Shown: positions 29,982 to 39,483 of the stretch, piece after piece
Layout: the number at the start of each line of letters is the position of its first letter
Position numbering within the stretch: the first letter of the stretch is position 1
From: Anthoceros angustus
Taxonomy: Eukaryota > Streptophyta > Anthocerotopsida > Anthocerotales > Anthocerotaceae
Assembly: GCA_010909165.1 (NCBI GenBank)
Contig: MU008176.1
Location: 736,856 to 800,855, forward strand
Direction: 5' to 3'
Length of the DNA stretch: 64,000 nucleotides
The notes under the pieces: model-generated
Seen by the model: only the letters and a program-made list of their open reading frames with translations
Database searches by the model: none
What the model was told of the DNA's origin: nothing
Position numbers and translations under genes: made by a program

Positions 29982-30069
29982 CGGATGACTAGTGACCTGT
30001 GCACGAGAATTGTTGCATGCTGTATATTACAACTACTGACCCATTTGACGCCATTCCACGTGATCCCCC

Positions 30070-30430
30070 AGTGAACCACGAACATTGATAGCAAACATTT
30101 GCTACGGAGGAAAAGTTTTTGCAAGCAGTTTTTCATACGGCCAGCCCTGGCCTGACTATCGTTTGTGCCTCCTCGTTGGTGTGGATATTGCTAGATCTGC
30201 CTCTGATATGCGGGAAGGACGGGCCTGGTAGTCCTGTGGAGCCGGGTTCTCCCGTTGAAGCCTGGGCTGGGTAGTCGGTGTTTTCGGTTGGGGTGGGTTC
30301 GCGTGTATGGCCACGCCTACCCTTAAAACCCGGGTGTCACATTCGCACTGTCATGTGCAGCACCTTAAAAAGTGACCGCCATCATGTCGGTCCGGATCAA
30401 AATTCACCGCCTCGTGTAGGTTTCCCAAGT
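30070..30430. other. Unassigned sequence between PEX3 and LINE B
   Basis: PEX3 3' flank running into GC-rich sequence of unknown nature. No gene or repeat relation to the rest of the window is seen, except that GATAGCAAACAT at about 30,087 is the duplication breakpoint word. Confidence 0.5.
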
Positions 30431-32870
30431 GTCCTGAACGAAGAAGAAGAAGAAAATTTTATTTAAGTCCACGAAGGACGGATTTCCGTCATGGGACTGA
30501 TTTGTCATACATACAAAGAAAGTATATTGAAAAATTAACCGCTATTCTGAATCTGGCCTGAGAACTAGTGACGTGAACCATTATGTAATGTCAGGGATGT
30601 TGAACTCTTGAAAATGTTGAGTCCGCTTTTCCCACATTTGCTTTAGGCAGACACCTACAGAAATAGGATCAGGAAAAGAGAAAAAGTGGCGAAGTGAAGA
30701 TCGTGCTGTTGTAAATAGAGGGATAAAATTCCCCCGAATATCTTCATAGGTGTGACAAAGGAACACAAAGTGTTCTTCAGTCTCCACCCCCCTGTTGCAT
30801 AACCTGCAGATTCTGGACTCCTTTGGTGGCTTAGGACGTAGCCATCTATCCGTCTCAATCCTAAGACGGTGAGACCCGACACGAAGATGACCTATAATCA
30901 TCCTTAATTTGAAAGACACAGGGGTGCGAAGGTAAAGAGGGAGCACTGGTTTCCCAGAATTGGATAAAATACGAAAATACTGTTTATAAGTGTCAAGCCT
31001 AGGGGATAAGGGAGAGAGAGGAGACCAAGTATAGGACAAGTATGTAGTCTGCAAATCAAGGCGGATGGACTTATTTGGAGGAGGTGGCAAGAACTGGAAA
31101 AGGGGATGGGCCGGAAGACTCTCGGGACAAAACCAAATTTCTGCAGCCATGAGCAAGATTGCGCATACCAACAAGTCTTATTTCCCGAGACGGCTAATTT
31201 CCGGGAGGACTGAAAAGCAAGAAGAAGGTATGAGGGAGGGGAGGTAGGATGATCGGAATGAGCTTCTTCTAATGAACAGAGGCGGTAGAAGAAGTTAGTC
31301 AAGCGAAATAGACCATCCAGCTCAAGCGGAATGTGGCAAACTCTGCAAGGAAGATGGGAAGGGGGACAGACCTCTTGCACGCAATGTGGGGACGAAGAAA
31401 GGATGTCTGAACCTCCTCCACCTTGCACCAATCGTCGGGAGAGAGGTACGGTCCCCAAAACTCCGCTGCATACATAGCCGAGGGTACGACGACCGTGTTG
31501 AATAACCATTGTTGAGTGGGGATGTCCTTGATGTGCATCCGAGAGCATCTTGAACCCCACACGATGCCACACCCTTGAGAATGCGAGCGAGGCAGAGCTT
31601 CCATCAAGTGTCGGGCCATACAGTTCCACCTGTAGACATAAGATCGAACTACCGACAAGTTCACCATTATAGTAGAACTTGAGATTGTGTTGCAGGATCC
31701 CTTTGTTGAAGAACATGACCTTAGTCTTCTTGAGATTGACCTCCAAATCTCTTGCTTGAGCGCGACAATATGTCAATTCTTTGTTGGAGGCCCCGAGGAG
31801 AGTGGGAGAGAAGGGCAATGTCATCCGTGATACAAGAGAATAGCAATGTAGACCAAGGAAAGGATGCAACCAGGATCCCCATACTCCAATCCAAGACTCA
31901 GTTCATCTATGTAGAGGCCAAATAGGTTAGGAGAAGATGGATCTCCGCACTCCCATGTTGCAAAGCAAATCCAAAGGTCAAAAGCAAGATAAGGAGTGCG
32001 GATCTTGGCTTTCACCTTGTCATATAGAACCCCTATGGCATGAAGAAGATGAGAAGGCATACCCAGCCTATGGAAGCGGTCAAAGAGCTTCTCCCTGGAG
32101 ATAGAGTCAAATGCTCGCTTGAAGTCAACAAAACATACATAAACATGCCTGTTATCCTTCTTTCTGCTCTTGGCTTCCTGAATAATAGCAATGAGAGTGA
32201 AGAGATTATCCTGGGTATTGCGCTGCGGACGAAATCCAGCCTGGCCCCGTGCCCTAACTCCAGCATTCTCAGCCCAAGTCGTAGTGAGAATTTCCAAGCA
32301 AGAGCTAAAGATCTTGGCAAAAATGGACTCAACCATGATATACCTATAGTTGGATGGGAGCTGGGGGTCACCTGTCTTGAAGATGGAATGGATGTCATTC
32401 CAGCACCACTCATCTGGAAATCCATGGACTAAAGCCTCGTTGAACAGCGCAGCCAAGGGGGGAGCAATCACCGTAGGACTTGCATACGAGAAAAGCTCTC
32501 AGAATGTCTTGATGGCTCTGCATCTAAGGTTATTGATGGCGGTAGGATAGGTCGGGGTGGCTTGACCGATCCATGGTCCTAACGAGGGTATAGATTAAAG
32601 AAAAGAGTTTGGACATATTGATAAGCTCGGGAGCCTGCATTGGATAGTTTGATGGGAATGAAACTCCTCAAAAGCGCCACAGATTCCTTAAGGAGCTTGA
32701 CAAGAGGCATCACGGTGGAGGAAAAGCGGACTTTGACAATAAAGGCTTTGCGAGACAATTTCTTGTACAATAATGATGAGACTTGGATGGAACCTTGAGG
32801 CAAGGTAGTTGTGAGTGAGGATTTTGCATCATCAAACCGGGATGACGAGGAGCGTGTTGGAAAGCTTGGT
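30430..32870 (-). mobile_element. LINE family B, 3' half (reverse transcriptase and C-terminal zinc motif)
   Basis: Minus-strand L1-like element. The RT ORF at 31,821-32,471 shows the fingers (NYRYIMVESIFAKIFS), GQAGFRPQRNTQDNLFTLI, motif A (VCFVDFKRAFDSI) and motif B (DPSSPNLFGLYIDEL). The catalytic Asp-Asp motif survives as DDIALLS near 31,820-31,840 but after a frameshift. Further frames at 30,904-31,667 carry the thumb, and 30,581-31,174 the C-terminal RICRLCNRGVETEEHFVFLC zinc-finger-like motif. The 3' end at about 30,438-30,465 has AATAAA followed by a short TTC repeat tail in element sense. Several frameshifts make it inactive. Above 32,580 it corresponds to the endonuclease-RT linker seen at 48.2-48.9 kb. 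Confidence 0.8.
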
Positions 32871-34188
32871 GATGAGGCCCGGGTGGTTGTTGGGAGGGCA
32901 TGCCGTTGGAGCGGAGGATCAGCCCCACCGTGAGCGGCCACCAAGTTGGTGCAGGCGTTTTTGTCGCAAGTGCCCTGCAAGCCATTCCGGGTGGCTTCCA
33001 ATTTCCTAACAAATTCTAGTGTCCGCTTGATTTGCACTTCCAAGGTATCGCCACTTGACCGTGACAGGTCTCGTGAGTTGCGGTGGAGCCCAGTATACCA
33101 CGAGTTGACTTGTACTCCTCCATGTGGTGCCGCTTGGATGCGCTACAATTGGGACCCCATATCTCGACGTGAAGGACGCTGCGGACACAAGCATTGAACA
33201 CATCATAATCGGGTGTTGGTGAGGCGCTTGGTGAGCTTGGTCCTCACGGCACGGCACGGCTTCGCAGCGCATTCTTCCTTCCAGAGATGAGCTAGCGACG
33301 GTCAATGTATGTCCATTCCTAGGTATTTGTACTGTTGTGTCACGATGTCTAGCCGATGATGCGGTTGCCATCCTGTGGTTGAAATGTTGGCGTTGAAGTG
33401 CATGGAGCGAGTCTTGCGCATGTTTATAGGGATAGCTTTGGTGTGGCAAAATTCACATAGTACATCGAGTTATACGCAATCCCATTTTTGGTGAGGCCAA
33501 GAGTAAGTCATCGACAAAGAGTAGGCAAGAGACCGTTCATGGCATGGTTGCACCGGATGAATGCCCGTGTGTCCAGGTGTCGCTCGGTCTTCATGTATAT
33601 GCAAAGCAGTGCGGAGTGGACAGCCTCGAACCCGCATTGCTTGAGAATGGTAGGGTTTTCCCACCTTGACTGTCGGGGCAATCGGTAGGCTATCCTGTAT
33701 GGCTCTTATGAGGGTGGTGGTGACCCCACGTGCTAGGTCCTTCCACAGCCCCGCGGAACCTTGTCAAAGGCTTTGAGAAGTCGATGAAACAGGTGTAGTC
33801 GCTGAAGTTGCCTATGGGGATAAGTGTTGTCAAGGTGAGAAGGTGATCATTGCATCCATAGCCTTTCCCGAATCCACTTTGGTGGTGTTGGTCTTGAATA
33901 TCTTGCTCGACAAGATCTCGCAGGCCTTTGTAGATTTTGTGCAAGGCATTTACCATAATTGTTCGATAGTTGTTTGTATCAAATTTGTCTCGGACTTGTG
34001 AATGGCGGAGGAGAGGCGTCCCCCTTGACATCCGATTCTATTGAAGAGTCGTGGGTGGGGTAGAATTATTCTTGGCCTTGAAGTTTCAATTTATTAGTCC
34101 CTCCCGGTCAGGCTTTTCTTGTTTTGAGTCCCAGTGGCAGCCTAATCAACTCTTACGTGAATATGGGGCTCCATCAGAATGGGAAAAG
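32870..34188 (-). mobile_element. LINE family A fragment (RT region) inserted in the LINE B mosaic
   Basis: Degraded near copy of 36,560-38,040: the same DNA in the same orientation, with dozens of 1-6 bp losses. It covers the RT from the linker downstream of the endonuclease to the connection domain; motif A (CFIDFSKP) and KGYGCNDHLLTLTTL are still readable at 33,690-34,031. It begins where LINE B text (GGAAAGCTTG) changes to LINE A text (GGTGATGAGG) at about 32,870. It ends at GGGAAAAG (34,181-34,188), where LINE B endonuclease-side sequence resumes. Confidence 0.78.
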
Positions 34189-35560
34189 GACTAGGGGACT
34201 TGTGGTATTGTAGAATGGCTTATTGCTTTCAGATGTGCCAAGACAAGAAGGCATGGTCGACTCAGAGGCAGGTTAGAAACATGATGCAGAGAAAGAAGCA
34301 GCCGACGTAATCAAGAAAGGGAAGTTGACCTGAGGCGCAAAGTGGGTGATCCTCTCGCTTGCCATTGAGAGCCGTTGTATATAAATAATCCATGCGACTC
34401 CACGAGGTTGAGAAGTGCCACAAAGATTAACCCTGCGGATCATCGACCTTCTGCAAGCCAGTGCAACATCAAGCGAGGAATAGTTGATGTCGATCGTGCG
34501 TAGATAGGAGATTGTTGAGGTCCAAGCATTGAAGTCTCCAACCAAGATATCTCCTTGGGGCATAAAACATGAGATCTTGAGAGGTCTTGAAACGTAAAGA
34601 GAGGTTGGCCTCAGCATGCGGAGAACCACGAAGCCTATGAACAAATGACTTAGATGGAAGGATGGTTGAGATCCATAAGACCCTCAAGGAGTCCTTGCGA
34701 TGAAATGAGAGAGAAGATCGAAAACAAGCCACGCAGTGGGCGTCTTGAAGAGACATAATTCACAAAGAGAAAAGGAAGGAATTGGGAAAGGTGGGAGGTG
34801 TCTAGCCGTGTTCGTGAGTTTCCGTGAAAGGAAGAGTCGTGTTCAGCTAAAAGTGGAGCAATCCGCTGGTTGTGCCCATAAAGATCCATTACAATTCAGG
34901 AAGCCATCTGATTGGTGGGCTTTGGTGACCTCATAAGGTGAAGAGGTCTGAACTCGGAGGGCTCTTTGACAATCAGCGATCTCCATGGAAAGGTCTTTGC
35001 CGAGCCTCCACAGCCGCATCAAAGCGCTTGGTCTTCACCAGCTTGGTTAAATCATCTCCTATAAATATCCCGGCCTCGAGATTAGCGGAAGACTTGGAGC
35101 CTATCCGGAGAATGGAAACGGATAAGAAAGGGAGGGGGTCCTTACCCACAAGCATTCGAAAGATATGCGTAAATGGAGCTTTGGCTAGGCGGATATGACT
35201 TCGCGGTGTTCATCGACGCACTCAAGATTGAGGAGTCCGCTCTTGAGATTCAAAATTGCCGCATCACGGCCAAGGCAAGGATGCACGGCAGGGAACCAGC
35301 CCCGCCTTCTCCACTTGTTGCACATTGTTTTGTGATCAGTCTACCTTTTGAAATGGACATCGCAGACCGCGCACTTCTCCTGAAAATTTGAGCTCAAACA
35401 TTTAACTTCCATGAGCGGAAGCTGTGCATAATATCTTGTTTGAAGGGCCGCGTCCTCGTTGGGAGAAGTAAAAACTCGCTGACGTGTCCAACGCTGATGA
35501 TGTTGGAAGGCGTCAATTGAGGCCGCTTGGAAGGTAAGCAATTGCTTATTGAGGAAGCAA
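34189..35560 (-). mobile_element. LINE family B fragment (endonuclease and ORF1), degraded copy
   Basis: Copy of about 48,905-50,575 shortened by many small deletions. Endonuclease pieces (ARRYLGWRLQCLD-like, DGDFNAWTSTISYL) lie at 34,273-34,889 and ORF1 pieces (IGDDLTKLVKTKRFDAAVEA, frames at 34,973-35,155 and 35,341-35,604) follow. No frame is intact. Confidence 0.75.
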
Positions 35561-35815
35561 TTTGTGTTGCGCTGCGAAATCGGCTGGCCCGTGCCTAACT
35601 CCAAAGATTCTCACCAAGTCGTAGTGAGAATTTCCAAGCAAGAGCTAAAGATCTTGGCAAAAATGGACTCAACCATGATATACCTATAGTTGGATGGGAG
35701 CTGAGGGTCACCTGTCTTGAAGATGGAATGGATGTCATTCCAGCACCACTCATCTGGAAATCCATGGACGAAAGCTTCGTTGAACAGCGCAGCCAAGGGG
35801 GGAAGGAAGGAAGGA
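35560..35815 (-). mobile_element. Second LINE B reverse-transcriptase fragment
   Basis: Near identical to 32,217-32,455 (fingers domain, VESIFAKIFSSCLEILTTTW), joined at about 35,560 to LINE B ORF1 sequence. It ends in a GGAA tetranucleotide run at 35,801-35,817. Confidence 0.75.
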
Positions 35816-36010
35816 AGGTCTCGCGTCTCGTGGTCTCACACATGGGGAAACCGACGCGCCCCTAGTAGCGGGGACCAACCCAGTGTGTGCTGGGCTTTTC
35901 CTAGGGTGATTCAAGAAATGTCCTGATAAAAGCTAGTGAAAGCGATATAAGAAAAGAAAAGAAAACTAGGGTGAGAGGGGGGAGGAACGGAGAGGAGAGA
36001 GTAATTTAAG
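35815..36010. other. Short unassigned spacer at the LINE A 3' end
   Basis: Contains three copies of AAAAG-type pentamers near 35,950-35,965 (TTTTC in element sense), possibly the 3' tail of LINE A, beside a purine-rich tract. No coding content. Confidence 0.4.
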
Positions 36011-36619
36011 AGGGGCGAGAGAGTACGAGGGGAGGAGAAGCAAGGAAGAAGTTGGCGCCCTCCGTGTCGGTGAAGTTGGCATCTCGGCTGTTGGAGTTGT
36101 GCTCCCCGTGCACCTGCAGTGGCGGATTCAGAGGCGAGGCGGTTGCGCGAATGATCGGTGCCGTCGCGAGCAAGAAGCGGGCAAACTTGTCTGGTATTGT
36201 AAGCATGAGGTCTGGTAAGTGCGTGATTGTGGTGACCTCGGGGTGGAGGATGGTACGTTGCGCTGAGACTGCAGGGCAAGCGTAGACGAGGTGTTGCTCA
36301 TCATCTTGGGCGGCAGTGTGACATCGGCGGCACTGGAGGTCTCCCCTTGGGTTTTGGAGGCGGGCGCGGCAAATTTGGAGTTCGTGTCCCCTGGTTCTGA
36401 ATTTGGCCATGACCACCTGTTTGTGGGGTGCTAAGTTGGAGCAGAGGTACCGTTGTGTGACGTAATGCCTCCTCTCATGGATGTTGTCTCTGTAGAAGAG
36501 CTGATCCCCGTGTATCTGTTGGTTGCTCCAGTGCTGATCTATGTACGCTTGTTCCACCATCTTGTTGGTGATGAGGCCCGGGGTGGTTGTTGGGAGGGCA
36601 TGCCGTTGGAGCCAGAGGA

Positions 36620-37909
36620 TCAGGCCCCCCACCAGGAGCGGCCACCAAGTTGGTGCAGGCGTTTTTGTGCTGCAAGTGCCCTGCAAGCCATTCTGTCAGG
36701 TGGCAGGGCTTCCAATTTCCTAACAAATTCTAGTGTCTGCTTCAGTGCTTGCACTTCCAAGGGGTATGCTGCCACTTCAGCCAGCAGAACCGGTCTCTGT
36801 GAGTTGCGGTGGAGCCCCAGTATGCCACGAATGAAGTTGACTTGTACTCCCTCCATGTGGTGCCAGTTGGATGCGCTACAATTGGGACCCCATATCTCGA
36901 CGGCATACAGAAGGACGCTGCGGACACAAGCATTGAACACTGTCATAGCGAGTCGGGTGTTGGTGAGGCAGTTCTTGGTGAGCTTGGTCCTCACAGCCTG
37001 GGCACGGGCTTCTGCCAGGCGCATTCTTCCCTTCCAGAGATGAGCTAGCGGACGGTCACTGTGTATGTCCATTCCTAGGTATTTGTACTCTGTTGTCACA
37101 GCGATGTCTAGCCCGTTGATGTGCAGGGGTTGCCATCCCAGGGTTGAAATGTTGGCGTTGAAGTGCATGGAGCGAGTCTTGCGCATGTTTATAGGGATAG
37201 CTTTGGTGTGGCAAAATTCCTGTAGTACATCGAGTTGCTTCTGCAATCCCCATTTGGTCGTGGAGGCCAAGAGTAAGTCATCAGCAAAGAGTAGGCAAGA
37301 GACCAGAAGTTCATGGCATGGTTGCACTGGATGAATGCCTGGTGTTGTGTCCAGGGTGTCGTTCAGGGTCTTCATGTATATGCAAAACAGGTGCGGGCTG
37401 AGTGGACAGCCCTGCCGAACCCCCGCATTGCTTGAGAATGGTAGGGTTTTCCCACCTTCGGCCTGTATCCGGACTGAGCAATGCTGGTAGGCTATCTGTA
37501 TGGCTCTTATGAGGGTGGTGGTGACCCCCGCCGCAGCTAGGTCCTTCCACAGTTGTGCCCGCGGAACCTTGTCAAAGGCTTTGGAGAAGTCGATGAAACA
37601 GAGGTGTAGTCGCCTGCGAGTTTGCCTATGGGACTGGATAAGTGTTGTCAAGGTGAGAAGGTGATCATTGCATCCATAGCCTTTCCTGAATCCCGCCTGG
37701 CTGGTGTTGGTCTTCAGAATATCTTGCTGGAGCAGCAAGATCTCGCAGGCCTTGCTGTAGATTTTGTGGTACAAGGCATTTACCATAATTGTTCGATAGT
37801 TGTTTGTATCAAATTTGTCTCCAGACTTGTGAATGGCAGAGGAGAGGCTACGTCCCCAGGCCTTCGGCAGGCATCCGTCAGCAAGGATTCTATTGAAGAG
37901 GTCGGCCAA
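36620..37909 (-). CDS. LINE A ORF2, reverse-transcriptase domain
   Basis: 429-residue open frame with the non-LTR RT motifs: KSGDKFDTNNYRTIMVNALY, QAGFRKGYGCNDHLLTL, motif A (CFIDFSKAFDKVP), motif B (AGVRQGCPLSPHLFCIYM) and motif C (CLLFADDLLLAS), followed by KTRSMHFN and the thumb with IWGPNCSASNWHHMEGVQ. The catalytic aspartates are all present. The zinc-like C-terminal motif (LQCRRCHTAAQDDEQHLVYA) lies in another frame at 36,006-36,686, so one indel near 36,650 splits the protein. Confidence 0.87.
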   Translation of the reverse strand: MADLFNRILADGCLPKAWGRSLSSAIHKSGDKFDTNNYRTIMVNALYHKIYSKACEILLLQQDILKTNTSQAGFRKGYGCNDHLLTLTTLIQSHRQTRRRLHLCFIDFSKAFDKVPRAQLWKDLAAAGVTTTLIRAIQIAYQHCSVRIQAEGGKTLPFSSNAGVRQGCPLSPHLFCIYMKTLNDTLDTTPGIHPVQPCHELLVSCLLFADDLLLASTTKWGLQKQLDVLQEFCHTKAIPINMRKTRSMHFNANISTLGWQPLHINGLDIAVTTEYKYLGMDIHSDRPLAHLWKGRMRLAEARAQAVRTKLTKNCLTNTRLAMTVFNACVRSVLLYAVEIWGPNCSASNWHHMEGVQVNFIRGILGLHRNSQRPVLLAEVAAYPLEVQALKQTLEFVRKLEALPPDRMACRALAAQKRLHQLGGRSWWGA

Positions 37910-37962
37910 GGTGGTAGGTCAGACTGGCCGCCTTGAAGATTTCAATTTATTAGTCCCTCTGG

Positions 37963-39483
37963 TCAGCCTTTCTTGTTTTGAGTCCCAGTGGCATCAATCA
38001 ACTCTTCTGTGAATATGGGGGCTCCATCGAATGGGAAAAGTGGGAGCTGCTGTTGGTGCACTGGGTCCGATGATTCGTATAGGGCCCGTCCATGCATATA
38101 CCATATTTGCGGATCTCGAATGGGGTTTGAAGTCCTGCGGTTCTGTAGGATTTGCCAGAATAGGGCAGGCTTGTTGGCCAAGTTGCGTGCCATACAGTAG
38201 TTTTGCCTTAGGGTGAACGCCCGCTTCCGCACCCGGCATGCCTGCCGGTAGTCTCTCCTCGCCCTGAACAACAGCTCCTGGTTGTCGGGGGCATTATCCA
38301 TCAGGGACTGAATGCCTCGCCTTTTCAATGCGCACATCCTGTTGAACCACGCTGGTAGATTTGTCCATTTGGCCGTCTTGTGCTGTGGTTTGGTCACGTG
38401 AGCGCGGACGAGTTCCCTAACAATCCGTTGCAATTTTCCAGCTGTTATGCCTCGGTGGTCCCCTGTGAGTGTCCGGAGCTCAGCTTCCTGGTTGAGTCGA
38501 TTGTGAATTTCTTCCGCGAACTTCTTTCGCCCCTTGGCTGAAAGTCGGTGAGCCCTAGGATTCCGGGATTTTGGTTTCCCTATGGGCTCTCTCTCCACTT
38601 GCATATGGAAGCTGACCCTCAGTGGCCTGTGGTCGGAGCCATACATGCTCCGACCAATCTGGAAGCTGGCAATGCGTTCCAATTGGTCCCAGGGCACACA
38701 AAGGTAGTCGACTGTGCTCTGCCTTAATCTTTCGTTTGGAGTCCCAAGGGAATGGCTAGCAAGGTTCCATTCCGTGAGCTCATGAAAGGTGTGCTTCCAC
38801 GAGTCCGGGAAGCGAGACAACGCATTGCAGATTGTCATTTGAGCTGCCTGTAAGAATGGGAGGAAGAGCGTGGTGTGGCCCGTCTCCAACTGGTCTTCTG
38901 ATTTGCGGTGTAAGGCCATATCTTGTACCGAGAGTGCTCCCGCGGTTGGGGTTGTCTGTCTGCCCGCCGTTCTTGTGTTGCTATCCAGCATCAAGGCGGT
39001 CGTGCCTTGACCTTGGCAGTTGTGGATTTCCCTACTCAGTAAGTGTAGTAGGGAGGCGGGTGTGCAATGGTTATATACCTTGCTACTGGCTGGAGGGAGG
39101 TAAGCAAAAATGAGATATATTGCAGATATGGGGCCGCGAATCCTCACGGTTACAAAGTTTGGTCCCTGGGAGACTAGTGAGACTGCCTTCTCCAGCCTCC
39201 TTCGCATTAGTACAGCCACTCCGCCCGAGAAGCCTCTTCCAGCTCGCATAGCAGGGACTTCAAAAACTGAGACACAATCCGGCCAATCTGTTTGGGTAAG
39301 ATCCTTAGTTCCTGTCTCTAAGATACCATAGATGTCCACTTCTGCAAATCGATCCATGACATCTTTCACCTTTTGGCTGCTAACCTTCTTGATGTTCCAG
39401 CAGATGATGTGGAGAAGCATCCGAAGTATTCGAGGCTGACGTTGAGGTTTGCTACTGAATGCAGTCGGGTCCGGCCTCGCCAT
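37963..39483 (-). CDS. LINE A ORF2, apurinic-type endonuclease domain
   Basis: 506-residue open frame. Endonuclease/exonuclease/phosphatase landmarks appear in order: the Asn strand (LHIICWNIKK), Glu (YGILETGTKD), GFSGGVAVLMRR, IYLIFAYLPP, Asp-x-Asn (LMLDSNTR) and the Ser-Asp-His end motif (MYGSDHRPLRVSF). The catalytic set is therefore complete. The rest is the linker to the RT, with Arg/Lys-rich helices (CRVRKRAFTLRQNYCMARNL). It would nick target DNA to prime reverse transcription. The frame ends at 37,963, out of phase with the RT frame. Confidence 0.85.
   Translation of the reverse strand: MARPDPTAFSSKPQRQPRILRMLLHIICWNIKKVSSQKVKDVMDRFAEVDIYGILETGTKDLTQTDWPDCVSVFEVPAMRAGRGFSGGVAVLMRRRLEKAVSLVSQGPNFVTVRIRGPISAIYLIFAYLPPASSKVYNHCTPASLLHLLSREIHNCQGQGTTALMLDSNTRTAGRQTTPTAGALSVQDMALHRKSEDQLETGHTTLFLPFLQAAQMTICNALSRFPDSWKHTFHELTEWNLASHSLGTPNERLRQSTVDYLCVPWDQLERIASFQIGRSMYGSDHRPLRVSFHMQVEREPIGKPKSRNPRAHRLSAKGRKKFAEEIHNRLNQEAELRTLTGDHRGITAGKLQRIVRELVRAHVTKPQHKTAKWTNLPAWFNRMCALKRRGIQSLMDNAPDNQELLFRARRDYRQACRVRKRAFTLRQNYCMARNLANKPALFWQILQNRRTSNPIRDPQIWYMHGRALYESSDPVHQQQLPLFPFDGAPIFTEELIDATGTQNKKG

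Noticed and set aside
35800-35820. GGAA tetranucleotide run as a LINE 3' tail
   Set aside because: It lies at the internal edge of an RT fragment, not after the element's 3' end; more likely a junction-associated simple repeat.
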